Source of the DNA: Lunularia cruciata
Lineage: Eukaryota > Streptophyta > Marchantiopsida > Lunulariales > Lunulariaceae
NCBI GenBank assembly: GCA_948567375.1
Contig: OX419760.1
Coordinates: 10,726,001-10,790,000, forward strand
Reading direction: 5' to 3'
DNA: 64,000 nucleotides
Part shown: piece after piece, positions 35,101-46,393 of the stretch
Numbering within the stretch: position 1 is the first letter of the stretch
Layout of the letters: each line of letters starts with the position of its first letter
Made by a program: the position numbers and the translations under genes
The notes under the pieces: model-generated
What the model saw: only the letters and a program-made list of their open reading frames with translations
Told to the model about the DNA's origin: nothing
Databases searched by the model: none

Positions 35101-37300
35101 CAAAGTGTGCTTTTTGGCCAAAATAAATTACCTTCTTGGGTCATAAGACCTCACCAAAAGAGATCAAGATGGAAGAGGAGACAATGAAGCCATTGATAAT
35201 TGGCTTACTCCAGAGGATGCTACAAAAGTATAGGCATTTAATAGATTGGCAAGTTTTTACTAACAATTCATCCATTATTATGCTCACGTAGCCACACCCT
35301 TGACCAACCTCTTGGAGAAGACCTCAAGCTTTTAGTGGACCACTAAGCACAAAGAGACATTCCAAAAGCTAAAACATATGGTGTCTTTAAGACCTATTCT
35401 TCAATTATATGCTCCTTAACTACCTTGCGTGGTTGATTTCAATGTTTCTTACTTTGCCATTAGAGTTGAGTTGCAGTAGGAATTTCCAAATAGGTTACAT
35501 CCTATTGCCTTTGTGTCTCACTAAATAAACACCACAAAAAAGAATTACTTTGCTCACAATCAAGAATGACTAACAATGGTATATGTCACCAAGGTAGAGA
35601 GGCATTATCTCTTGGAGAAACAAGTGACCATGCAAACTAATCACAAACCCTTGTTGCAAACATTACATTTGGAGTACACAAAGAGTGGACATCATTGATG
35701 GAAGGAATAACTATAGTTTTTTGATATCAAACTTGAGTACAAACCCAATAGGTTCCATATTGTCTTTAATGCTCTATCATGACAACCTGATTTGAAATCT
35801 CTTCTTCTCTTCACAGTGGCAATTATTAGTAGCAATCAACTCAAAAGTCCAAAAGCAAGCTTAGGGTAGCTTTATAACAAGACTCCTTCTTTCAAATGGT
35901 ACAAGGTCATCTTGCAAGACATGCAAAGGAATAAAACACCTTCTCCTTCAAGGAAGGCTTTCTATTCTATGAGAATTGGATCTTTATTCCAGCCAAGGAT
36001 GATCTACAACTTGTGTTTCTTCAAGAAGCCCATGACTTACCAATTGTTGGTCACATGGGTGTAGATCTTGGGTACCTTACAATACCAATGGTGGTGGCCA
36101 ACATGGCACAAGATGTTCACAAGTTTATCCAATCCTATGAGAGTTGCCAATGCAACAAGGCTAGTAAGCAAAAACTGAGTGTGCTCCTTCAACCACTTCC
36201 CATCCCATCTGCTTAATAGGAATATGTTCTCTTAGATCTCATCACATCCTTGCCCAAAGCAAGGGCACATAACAATCATGGTGTTTGTCAATAAGTTGAG
36301 TAAGTAAAACCATTTGGCACCAACCTTTGATATAGTGGATGCTCTAACATTGGCCCAGATCTACTTTGACAATGTTTTCAACTATCATGAGATGCCTTGC
36401 ATACTCATATCCGATCATGATCCTTGATATATCAAAAAAATTGGCAAACACTCTTCTAGCTACTCGGCATGAAGCTTGCTTTGTCTATGGCCTACAATCA
36501 TCAAACTAATGGACAAAAAAAAATCCAAATTGCACCTTGGAGAATATGCTTTGTGCTTTTGTCAATGTTCAGCATATCAATTGGGATGATTGTCTTGCAA
36601 CAACTGAATTTTCCTATAGTAATTTCAAACATGCAAGCACTAGATTCTCTCACTTCTTCCTTAATTTTAGCCAAGACTCACTTGTTTCAGATTCCCTCCT
36701 TGCTCCTCTTCCATCTCATGTCCCTCATACGTCCACCTTCTTGACCACAATATCACAATCCTTATTTTAAGCCAAATCTCATCTCCTTGTTGCTCAAAAT
36801 TGACAAAAACAATAAGTAGAACAACATCATTGTGATCTTACTTTCCAACTTGGTGATAAGGTCATGCTTTCTTCTCATAACCTACCCTTCCCCTTGATAC
36901 CCAAGTTTTCAAACATGCTCCTAATTAGATAAGCCCATTTGCTATCACCCAAAGCATTTCTCTTGTTGCTTATCAACTTGCCTTGCCTTGTCATATGCGC
37001 ATCCACCCTATCTTTCATATTTCCAAGTTCAAACCTTTTGGTTCTAATCCATCTTCCTTTTCCTCTTGTGTCCAACCCCCTCCTCCTCCCATCACTATCA
37101 ATGATTATGAGGAGTATGAAGTTGATTGTATCCTTGCATGTTGCATATTCAACATGGTTGCCAATAGCACATGGAATACGATGTCTGTTAGAAAGTGTAT
37201 CCCCTTTATGATGCCACTTGGGAGCCTCTTTCTCATCTCCAAAATCCACAAACTACCATCCATGAATTTGAACTTTCCATGGTGACAAGGACATCACAAA
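32176..37300 (+). pseudogene. C4 gag-pol remnant (interrupted by I2)
   Basis: The ATG at 32176 matches the gag start of C5. Gag runs to about 33590 across the I2 insertion. The protease region is at about 33890-34205 (VDSRNSKNCMSM: the catalytic Asp-Ser-Gly has Arg for Gly; then SRLMMADGRKGF). The RT is at about 34440-35130, with VVFLDEILIYS in which the second catalytic Asp is Glu. RNase H lies at 35300-35780. The integrase finger AHDLPIVGHMGVD is at about 36015-36065 and the core runs to 36780. Post-core and chromodomain remnants (36840-37300) include PPPITINDYEEYEVD. Dozens of stops make this a clear pseudogene. Confidence 0.82.
32461..33204 (-). repeat. I2: family I solo LTR with perfect TSD
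   Basis: A 744-bp LTR reading TGTAATACTCCAAGG to CCTTGGTATTACA sits in the C4 gag, flanked by AGTGG at 32456-32460 and 33205-33209. Without it the gag sequence around TTGGATGGAGTGGCAAAACTATGG reads through, as in C5. It contains a run of ten G at 32821-32830. Confidence 0.95.
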
Positions 37301-37317
37301 CTAGCATTGGAAGAATA

Positions 37318-37647
37318 AGTAACAATATGGAGTTTATCAACAAGTTAGTCAAGACAACAAAGAAGCAAGTAGGCAAGAATTATAAGAATGTTCTAAAAAC
37401 ATCTAAGCTAGCTACTTGGTACCTTCCAAGTATTAGGTAATATGCATGCCAATTGGTGACTTCTAGAAGGAAGCTTCTTGGTTAGCTTGGCTTGCACTCT
37501 AAGAAAGAGGCTTTCAAGAAGCATCCTAAGAAGTTTCTCAAGAACCTTGTATGTTCCCTTAATATCAAAGCCCAAGCTCATGCAAGGCATTTGGAGTTTC
37601 AATGTGACCTTTCATCATTCTCCAATTTCTCTCATTGGTCTTTTACA
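37318..37647 (+). repeat. C4 3' LTR, family C, shortened
   Basis: It runs from AGTAACAATATGG (first base changed from T) to GGTCTTTTACA, 330 bp, about 100 bp shorter than the 5' LTR because part of the GAAGCTTC repeat block is missing. Confidence 0.9.
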
Positions 37648-37903
37648 ACAATTGAGACAAAATTGGAAAGTAATTGAAGAATTGTGATTTTGAGTTACTT
37701 TTGTTTGTAGCAAGATTGCTATTGAGATTTTGTTTTTCTCTTTTGGGTTTGGTTTCTACCCAAGAGGGTAAAGATGTAATCAAGAAGAACTACATTGTTA
37801 CTATTCACTTTTTATTTGACCATTCTTGACCATTATCTCTATAAGAATGAATGATTACTCGCCTATTACTACAAAAGTGATACTCGTTAGGTTGTCACAA
37901 TTA
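37648..37903 (+). repeat. E3 3' LTR, last segment
   Basis: After the ACAAT duplication the family E LTR resumes and ends GATACTCGTTAGGTTGTCACA. It aligns with the reverse complement of 8909-9160 (E1), including AAGAAGAACTACAT and TTTGACC landmarks. Confidence 0.65.
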
Positions 37904-37989
37904 ATGACTTGGTATAAGAAAATTTTGAGGTAAAAAAGTAGAAGACTTCCTTTGAAGCAACAAAAACCAAGTATGAAGACAAGATCTAA

Positions 37990-38470
37990 AAGCAATACAA
38001 GCCCTATAACTCAAGCAAAATCAAGCATAGTAGGAGTTCAAGAAGTAGTTTTAAGCTTGCAATGAGGTAGTAGCCAACATCCAAAGTGAGTTGGATATAG
38101 CCAAGTTGAGTGTGGTAATGATGGAAGTATAGTGGAACAAATACCACACCAAGGCAAATCTTCAACTCAACTAATTGAAAAATTGAAGGAAAAGGAGGAG
38201 GAGAAGGAAGCCAATTGTGGCTAGATGAGAGAGGAATTGATGGTTGAGGTGCAAGCAATTTGCATTGACCTTGAGGAAGAAAAGACAAAGATCCTCCAAT
38301 AGATGGGTGAAATAAGAGACCAACTGGTAGACCACAAAGAAGGCTATACAAGTAAGACTACACCACACCAAACTCCACAAGCTAAAGCTACAGATTCAAA
38401 CTTTGGAGGCAAAGGTCTTCTCAAGGAAGCAATTGGATTAATTGGCAGTTTGATTGAAGGAGCATAATGA
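37990..38470 (+). pseudogene. E4 coiled-coil fragment
   Basis: The plus-strand reading gives charged, heptad-like pieces such as VVANIQSELDIAKLSVVM, MREELMVEVQAICIDLEEEK and MGEIRDQLVDHKEGY, separated by stops, and ends LLKEAIGLIGSLIEGA at about 38468. The composition is like the tail of the E1-E3 protein, but I cannot align it residue by residue. It may be a related protein or a different part of the same one. Confidence 0.4.
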
Positions 38471-39289
38471 TCAAAAGTTCATGGAGTCCATAGATAGACT
38501 ACTTATTCACTTCAAAGATTATAAGGGGAAGATAAATATGTTAATTAAAATACATAGAAGCAAAGGTAGTTCTTTGCAATTGGGTAGCTGAAGATGTTTA
38601 TAGTCAAAAACCTTTTGGTGATAGGCAGATTCTAGCCAAATGCTTAGATAGATGAAAATACTCTATGTGAGACACACCTTTGTAGTGGAAGATACATTTG
38701 GCAAAGAAGACTTTTGGACTGGAAATACCTTTGTGGTGGTAGGAAATTTTTGTAGCCAAATACCTTGGACTTAAAGTATGAACATTGATAATTTTACAAG
38801 GGAAGACCTAGCATATTCCTTGACATGTAGAAGAAGCTTAATTAAACCACATTAGATCAAATATAATAAGTAGATAGGATTATTGATAGACAATGCAAGT
38901 GTAAGTAAGAGATTTCATATCAACCATTAAGCCATTGGATCTCTTAGTTTAGAAGTAGGAAAATGTTTGTAGTGCTTTGGCCCAATGTGATTCAAGTCCA
39001 CTTTTTTCTAATCAATAAAATTAGCAAAGGGACCTTCCAACTCTTTATCACTATTTTTCTACATATTGAGTATTGATTGAATGACTTTGTTAAGTAATAA
39101 TGAGGAACCTCAAAGTAGGAATGCAAGTGCTTGAGTGTAGAGAGACATTTGCTCTTGTCTAGAATGTTTATCCTTGGGGTCTTGAAAGAATAAAGCAATG
39201 TATTAAAGGTTAAGGGTAATCTAGAGCATTGAGATTACCACAAAAATAGAAAGCAAGTCAATTCATATACACAAGACTCTTTTGGAGTT

Positions 39290-39608
39290 GTGCTTTTTAG
39301 GAAGGGTAGTATGGAGCTTGTAGAGTGGTGGTTTTAGGCTTGAAGTGACCTTTGGCATGAAGTGAGGTATCATTTAGACTAGATTTGTAGTGAAAGTGAT
39401 TTTCATTTTTCTCCTTTCCATAATGGATCACAAGGAGTAACATTACTCTCTTTGGGGAGTTGTTTTTGCCCAAGAGGTTAAATAAGAAAATAAAAATTGC
39501 AAGATATTGACATTTTTCTTCACTTTTAGACATTTTTGACTTGTATTCTTGAGGGAATGACCTGTTCTTACCACTTTACTATTAGTACATTGACATTGTG
39601 CTATCACA
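39290..39608 (+). repeat. E4 3' LTR end
   Basis: The last 300 bp or so of a family E LTR. It shares with 37720-37903 the order TTTTTGCCCAAGAGG, TTGACTTGTATTCTTGAGGGAATGA, TTACTATTAGTAC and a CTATCACA end. The upstream limit of this LTR is not clear and could lie as far left as about 38870. Confidence 0.5.
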
Positions 39609-41800
39609 TCTACCACAAAGAGTTTTGATCTATATTAAATTATAATTTTATATTTGTAGTTGTATTTTTATAGAGGTCTCATATGATTGGTATGTATTCA
39701 CCCTAGTGACCATCCTTTTCTAATTATTTGACATTTTGATATGTTTTAGATTATCACATCTAACTCATCCATGAAATGTAAAAGTTGTTTTATATTCTAA
39801 GAGGTAATCAAATCATGAGTTTTTGCTCTAAATTTGTTAGAAGTATTATTTTATGACAAAATTTATGAATTTTGGGCAAACTTGATACAAGGGATCTTTT
39901 GTACACGACAAAGGATGTGGATATCTCATCCAAGAGTTCATGTCCTGGATCTTGGTACCCAAAGTAGCATTGGATGGTTTAAGATTATAGGATACCTCTC
40001 CTGTACTTATGATAAAAGGTAAGAAAAGCACCTTTCCATTCAAAGTTACTTATTATTAAAAATTAAATATCCGAGTAATTAATTATAATATGATGTACCA
40101 AGATCAATACTATAGTTGTCTTTATATAACAAGCATATTGAAATAAGAAAAGTATGCAACAAAAGGAAAGAGTTTTTGTTCTCCTTTTTGGTGTTATCTA
40201 ACTAACGATACAATTCTTAAAATAATTTTCTTTCAGATTTCAAAATATTTTTTCAATGATATCGTTGATGTGATTTAAATCAATTTTAATATTTCTAGAT
40301 ATTAAGAATAATATACCTTGAAAGATTTCAAGCTTGTAAAGTATATTAAAAGATTAATGCATTTACTAGATAAAACTAATTTGACTATTGTATTTACATA
40401 TTTTGTAAGGAGATTGCCAATAAATTATGATAGTCTTAGCATATACCATTTTTTAAACTCTCAAGTACTTATTGCAATCTTTGTAACATATGGTACAAAG
40501 TCTCTATCTCTTTATCTATTTCTTGCAATGCAATCAAAGCTTTTAGCTATATACCATTCTTTATTTCTTGCAATGCAATCAATTTTTGTGATGATATTTC
40601 TTGCAAGAAAATATTATAAATTTGATAGCATTAGGTGATCTTGTCTCAATAACAAAGTCTCAGTTCAAAGAAGAGACAAATTAAAAGATAGATACAACTA
40701 AGAAGTAAAAAATATGCATTAAGTATAGGAAAATTACCTTTGAGAGCAATTGAAAAGACATTATTCTTTTAGCTTTTAATTTAATGCAATCTTCACAAAT
40801 TGCAGCTCTATATTTGCTTGGTATTTTGACATTTGCAAAAGAAGTTACAATATTAGTTAAAGCAAAGACTTTGATTAGTATCTTTAGAACTCACATCTGC
40901 TTTGTACTGATCTTTAACTTCTCATTAAAAAATTTATCTTAAAGAGTATCAACATTTGTAGTTGGGATTTTCTCACATTTTTGAAGAATATATCTAGTTA
41001 TTCTTGCAGAACTAGTCTAGGAGCTAAGGATATCAACTATATGACCTTGTGTCAATTATTTTCTTTAAGAAAACTTATCTCATAGTTTTGTACAAATAGA
41101 AGGATAATATGATGAGGCTTCATAGTTTGGTTATATAACCTTATTTTCCTAAAACTACTCCTTAAGATTTAGTTCAAGGTTCTCATCTTAGATAAAAGAC
41201 AATTTGATCCATGCATCACCAAAGGCATTTTGTCAATGTTTTGATGTTTAGCTTTTGTGAAACCTTATTTTATTGAGTCAATTCTAGAAGTCATTTGAGG
41301 AGGTTGCATAATCATTTGGTCCACAAACTGAAACTATTACTAGTTTTGGTTGCAATAGATGTTCCATGTGACTTCCTATGGGATGAATTAAACAATAATT
41401 ACTATAAAGAAAGTATATTCTATCTATTGTGATAAGTGAGTGTTGAGTCTTATATTTGAATAATGAATATGTATTGTGTGTAGTGGTGCTCCTTGCTATT
41501 CTCATTGCATTCCTATCTAGGTCATAAGATTTTTGTAGTATTGTGCATAGCAATTCACTTCTAACCCAAAGAGTGACAACCAAGGAAGCCAAAGGTCTCA
41601 TAAGAGGATAGACCTATGAGTCATTTCCTAGATTAAGTTTCCAAGGGTGAACCCTATCCCACAATCAAGATAAGATTACTATGGGATCCTTTGTCATGCC
41701 ATTTGTAGCATCGCACCTAGATTGCTCAAACTTTGTAGTAGAACTGTTGGTAGTTAGGAGTATTTTGGTAGTAACTCATACACTACTTGTTGACAGACAG
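39609..41800. other. A/T-rich unassigned region, possible copia remnant
   Basis: This is the most A/T-rich part of the window and matches none of the five families. A plus-strand frame at 40318-40638 includes LVKYIKRLMHLLDKTNL and RRLPINYDSLS, reminiscent of the gag (UBN2-type) domain of plant Ty1/copia elements. It also holds a short internal repeat (LFLAMQS twice, near 40520 and 40570). No LTR, RT or integrase motif is visible around it. The copia assignment is a weak suggestion; the rest shows nothing I can name. Confidence 0.3.
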
Positions 41801-43829
41801 ATTTTGTGTTTGGGGTACTACTACATGGTGGGGCCCATTTTCACTTGCACCATTTGGACCGTCAGGTGTGCTGTTAGCAGGACCGTTAGGGTTTGAGACC
41901 TAGCTAGAGTCCATGGAGTATAGTTTCAAAGTGCAGCTCAAGAGAGCTCACTTCTCTGATGTTGAGCCTTTGAGTTCTTGGCTATGGTGGATAGAGGCCG
42001 GTGAGCATCACATGGATTCTCTTAGCTAGAGTGGGTGTGGCTTGATTGTAATTAGGGCTAATTGTTGGCAGATTATTGAGTGAGAGATCAAGTATTGATT
42101 TGATTGAGAGTGATTTGAGTTGTGTAAACAAATTCATTACATCAGAGAAGTGAAGTTAGGGGAAAATTGGGTGTAGGAACTAAGAGTGTTGATGGTATCT
42201 CCAAGACTCACTGATTGTTGGTAGCTCAATCAAAGTTCAAGTTTTCCCTAGTGTACAAAAGCTCATTTGATTGATGTAGTTTGGCAGTGAGGCAGACGGT
42301 GTGCGGAAGTGGTGGCCAAATTTTGAGCAAAGAGAAGGAATTTTCAAGCAATGGTTGTGATTTTGAGCTCAAAGAGGTGAAAGCAAGACCAATCTGGTGC
42401 AAGTTGGGCTAAGAAGATAAAAATGAAGGTGGAGTTGGGAACCCATCCCCGTGAATTTGTGATGTGGAGAAACCCGACATTTCAATTTGGCTCAAGTAGA
42501 GAGTTAGTGTAGGATTTGGCAATCAACCAACTTTAGGGATTTATGTCAGGTTTTTGCTAGAGTTTATGTAAGATTTGGGCCAGATTTAGAGGAGTTTCAC
42601 AAATTTGGAGGACTTTTGCCAAATTTGGAGAGGGTTCGTCAGATTAGGAAAGGGTTCAAAGTGGCAAGAAGAAAGGCCTCATTTGGGCATTAAAAAGGCT
42701 TTGAAGCATCGGGTTGTGTGCTATGAGAGGCTACAAAGCCTAGAAGGGCCAACAAGACAACTTGCTGGCTTGAGACTAACTAGTTTGGAGTAGATTTTGG
42801 TCATTGTTTGGCAAAATTTGCCCATCCTGCTAGATTGTGCGCAATAGGGTTTGACCTCTAGATTTTTGGTTCCTAAATTTGTGCCCTAGCAAATTGGTCC
42901 ACCTTCACTTGTTGTCATAGTGACTGTTCCATTGTTATCTACACGCTTGTAGCTTTGGCTAGGAGAGACAATTTGATCCCGTTCTTGGTGATCTTGGTAG
43001 CTTAAGAAGTAGAGAACTCACAATATGTCAAATGCCAAATGGTGGTAGAGTCAATCCAATGTTGATTTATGAGATAGAGGGTTTTTGTTTAGATTTCTTA
43101 TGATTGAACCCCTCCATTCATTGCTTCTTGTTTGTGCACCTTGTTTATGTTAGGTGCCCTAACTTTAGAGCATTGGTGCTCTGGTGTGCTCTTGGTAGTG
43201 AGGCTAGAGTGATGACCAAATTAGACTACCTATGTTTCTCTTCGATGAGGTAGGAAGTGATGAGCTGTAGACTATGAGAGTGCATATTATGATGGTAGGT
43301 TACAGGTTTTCCTTTCTCATAGTGTTGTTATCATAGTTAGAGCTACAATAGTCGGTGACATTTAGTTGGTGGTGTTGGCACTTGGAGGTATTGGCACATG
43401 ATGGGTACTTGCGGAGGTTACAATTGCGGGTTGCAATTCTTGGTTACTTTATCACGATGGAGTTTTTTGAGGATTCCAAAGGAGATAGCATTGCAGTATG
43501 CATTGGGTTTACTTAGAGTGACACTCAATATCAACCTATATCTCAGGTTCTAGTGAAGGAGGAAATTGACTTTGAGTTGGAGTTTGACATGGGAGCTGAC
43601 CCAATTGAGAGTGCACTTGGTGTGTTTGCACCATTTTTGTGGGACATGGATGAGATATATGGGGATTCCAAAGGCCCCAAGAGTTACTTTGGTATAGTGT
43701 TACCTTGAGTTGGATGACTTCATCTAGGATTTTGATAGTTGGTGTGATTTGTAGTAGATGCGGAACCCAACTTTGTTTATACCTTTCATGGCATAGAAGG
43801 GGTTGTTTCAACATTTGGAGGGTCCATTG

Positions 43830-44900
43830 ATGGACAACTACCATGAGTTCAAGAGAGCTCACTTGGAGGAAATTGAGCTATAGAGACAATATTGGTCTCA
43901 AAACTATGTCTCCATTACTTCAGGCTCAGTTTCTAGGGGTAGATTGGTTGTACCCACTAGTTCTAGCTCTAGTAGCATTGGTGGATCTCTTGGAGCTGGT
44001 GCTACTACAAGTGGAGGTTCTACAACAAGAAGTGGTGAGGTATTGGGGTTTAACTCCATTGTGGAGTTCTTCTAGTGTTTGAGACAAAACTACCAAGGAG
44101 TGCGGACTGACAAGCTGAGGAGCTTGTAGGAGTTCCAATGGAATGTTGGAGAGGGCCTACGCGAGGCATACACTCGCATGAGATGGCTAATCAATTTTAC
44201 TCAAGGAGTTATTGAGGCCCAAGCAGTCCAGTTTTGGTATGGGATATTGGATAGGGAGTTGCAACATAGAGTACGTGATGTTACATTGTTATAGGCTACT
44301 TCACCTACTTTGGCAGTGGTCTTTAGTTTGGCTGACCATATTGAGTTCCACATGGTGGAGAAGAGAATGACAATGTTTGGATCTGGTAGGGAGACCTCAT
44401 CTATAGTTGTTACTTCTTCCAAAGTGTAGCAGAGTGCACCATGCTATGTTGGTTTCTGAGGACAAGGTGGATAGCCTAGATCCTATGAGTGGGTGGAAGG
44501 CCTTGTGTTGCAAGACTCTTACCTTCGTTTTTGGGTCAACAGTAGCCACTGAGTGGTGGTGTTGCTTGTTGGACTTATGGTGGACCTCACCATAAGAGAG
44601 AGTGCACTCAAGGCAGCAGACCTAATACGTCTTGTGCATCATAGCCAACATAGAGACAATGTGAGCATTGCCATAAATTTGGTCACACTAGTGATCATTG
44701 CTTTGACCTACATCTAGAGTTACAAAGTGGTAGGGCTGCTATGGTAGGTGGTAGAGGAGCTCCAAGTCATGGAGGACAAGGTGGTAGAGGTGGTGGTAGA
44801 GGATCCACACCTAGTAGGGGTGCAATACCTGCCCTTACTTCTGATATAGCCATGGCTACTCAGATCGAGTAGTTAGAGCAAAGATTGGCTAGCATGGCCA
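43830..44900 (+). pseudogene. L1 gag with CCHC finger
   Basis: The plus-strand reading with scattered stops gives a Ty3-type capsid region: EFQWNVGEGLREAYTRMRWL, then FTQGVIEAQAVQFWYGILD (about 44130-44250), the arginine-rich ELQHRVRDVTLL, and a zinc knuckle CEHCHKFGHTSDHC (44660-44701, CX2CX4HX4C). A Gly/Arg-rich tail follows. The true start probably lies upstream, near 43460, but stops make it uncertain. Such knuckles package the element RNA. Confidence 0.7.
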
Positions 44901-45539
44901 TAGCTTAGAGGAGATTATATTTGGATGCTAAGGCTTCCACCTCATCATATGTTAGTGATAGAGATGTCTTGGATTTCATGTGTAGAGAAACATAGGTTGA
45001 TGCATCTGCCGTAGTGACTAGGAGTGCAATACATGCTCTAGAGCCTAGAGGAGCATCATTGGAGTTGAACCCATAGAGAGGAGAGGTTGGGAGAAAGGTC
45101 AAACTTTTATAGTCGTTCACACTCTTTGAGGTCCTACAGACGTCATCCATGGTTCCTAAATGTCTTAGTGTAGGTGTAGTAGGTGGTGATGGGGTGCATG
45201 ATGGACTACCTACTACTACATAGACTGAATCTAGCATAATGTTACAGGTTGCTCAACTGATTATGCGCTATCTTTTATTTTTAGCTAGTGACATGTGTAC
45301 ATTGGGAGTTGACCCAGCCCTAGTGTTCCAATTGGCTGCCATGCTTTGTGAGAGTAAGGATGATGTGGTCCCCACTACTAGAGCAGAGGTGGTTGATAGT
45401 GGAGTTGACTTGGTTGAGGAGCATGGGATTTTCTCAATGATTAATGGTTTATGGCATGTAGCAATGGCTAGATTGGTGGAGTTACCAGCTAGACCAGCCT
45501 TTGAGCGAGCATGGTTTACACTTGGGGTTGTCATGTTGG

Positions 45540-45930
45540 ATAACCAAAGGAGAATTTTTGTTTGGTGGGACCTTTTGGGAAGGTCTATACACCATAGAGG
45601 GTCTTACTTGACTCTGGTGCACAACCTCTTATGTTGGGGAAGGCTACAATTGTTGGTTTGGAGTTATAGAAGACCGATGTGGAGAGGTGTCTATTTCAGA
45701 TCCAAACATCTCTAGATGGTGGTTCTACATAATACATCATATGTGGACAGCTTGTTGTTCAGATTCAGCCCAATCATCTTATTGATAGCTTTGTGGTGAA
45801 AGCTCAGGCCATTGCGATAGTGGCTGAGTCATATGATGTGTTAGTCGGGAGAGAAGTGTTGTATCCCATGGGTTTCAATATTGGCTATTAGGAGGAGATA
45901 GCCTCATATAGACCAAGTTGGCAGTCTAGT
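45540..45930 (+). pseudogene. L1 aspartic protease
   Basis: In one plus-strand frame, LDSGAQPLMLGKATIVGLEL (from about 45608) carries the catalytic Asp-Ser-Gly of a retropepsin. It continues through QPNHLIDSFVVKAQAIAI to YDVLVGREVLYPMGFNIGYW (about 45835-45890), which has the Asp-Val-Leu-Val-Gly flap/return strand common in plant Ty3 proteases. At least one stop or frameshift separates it from gag. It would cleave the gag-pol polyprotein in a live copy. Confidence 0.65.
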
Positions 45931-46139
45931 GAGGGACAAGTATGTTGCCTACTAGTACACTTCAATAGTGATAGTCTTGGCTCACTACAGTCCGAGATGA
46001 TGGCGGCATCAGTTTCAGCTTTCAATGGTGCTATTACTTTGGCTTGGTTACTTATTCAAGGGGAATGCCCATGCAAAGTATACTCCAATACAAGAGGAGA
46101 TCACTTGGATTTGGAGTACGAGTAGGATTGTTCCATCCT

Positions 46140-46393
46140 TGGATATTCCATTGAGTGGAGTTTAGAGGAGGCATTGCAACAACATGTAGATTAGTTGGTG
46201 TAGTAGGCTTGGAGTGGAGCCTTTATACCACCAAGAGACCAGTGTGAGGATAAGCCTCCAAAGTCAATTACCTTGACACCTCTAGATACCACACTCATTG
46301 CTTGGTAGTATCTAGTAAAGGGAGTTTGTTTATTGAAGTTGTTTGGTGGGATTAGCACTAGACTAGCTATGGTACTATAGGCGGGTATACAAG
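46140..46393 (+). pseudogene. L1 cytosine-5 methyltransferase motif I fragment
   Basis: The plus-strand frame ends with WSGAFIPPRDQCEDKPPK, then LVKGVCLLKLFGGISTRLAM and a C-terminal AGIQ at the C5 border (46321-46391). LKLFGGIS followed by RLAMVL-AGI is the pattern of motif I of cytosine-5 DNA methyltransferases (ELFxGIG...L..AG), the S-adenosylmethionine site. Methyltransferase domains carried by Ty3-type retrotransposons have been reported in plants and algae. Four stops are present. The catalytic Pro-Cys motif IV would lie beyond 46393 and is lost, so the call rests on one motif plus position between protease and RT. Confidence 0.5.

Larger units (their letters stand above)
31474..37647 (+). 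mobile_element. C4: full-length but decayed family C element
   Basis: C4 has a 5' LTR at 31474-31908, primer site TTGGCATCAAAGCAAG, gag, protease, RT, RNase H, integrase and chromodomain remnants, and a shortened 3' LTR at 37318-37647. It is flanked by perfect ACAAT duplications (31469-31473 and 37648-37652). Solo LTR I2 sits in its gag. Stops are dense throughout. The host sequence is the LTR of E3. Confidence 0.93.
37904..39608 (+). mobile_element. E4: family E-like element after E3 LTR
   Basis: ATTAATGACTTGGTATAAGAAAATTTTGAGG right of the LTR resembles the start of E1 and E2 (TATGGTGCACACATTTTTTG). A degenerate coiled-coil frame follows, then a stretch ending in another family E LTR end (about 39300-39608, with CCCAAGAGG, TTTGACTTGTATTC and GTGCTATCACA). 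E4 either shares the E3 LTR as its 5' LTR, as in a tandem pair, or is a separate insertion lacking one. Confidence 0.45.
41800..46393 (+). mobile_element. L1, left part: Ty3 element with methyltransferase trace
   Basis: The plus-strand order is a probable LTR and leader (about 41800-43320), gag (to about 44900), aspartic protease (about 45540-45930), then a stretch ending in a cytosine-5 methyltransferase motif I just before C5 cuts in at 46394. The RNase H and integrase of what looks like the same element resume at 62155. The stretch between (rest of the methyltransferase and the RT palm) is missing. The LTR start and primer site (possibly TTGTTATCATAGTTAGAGC at 43323) cannot be confirmed because the 3' LTR lies outside the window. 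Confidence 0.6.

Noticed and set aside
38004-38351. Minus-strand frame of 115 codons, hydrophobic
   Set aside because: It is the complement of a Glu/Lys-rich coiled-coil reading on the plus strand, which has the family resemblance.
37904-39608. E4 as an independent two-LTR element with its own target duplication
   Set aside because: Candidate flanks (for example GACT against TCTAC) do not match, and the left LTR is already explained as the E3 3' LTR. It is kept only as a probable tandem partner.
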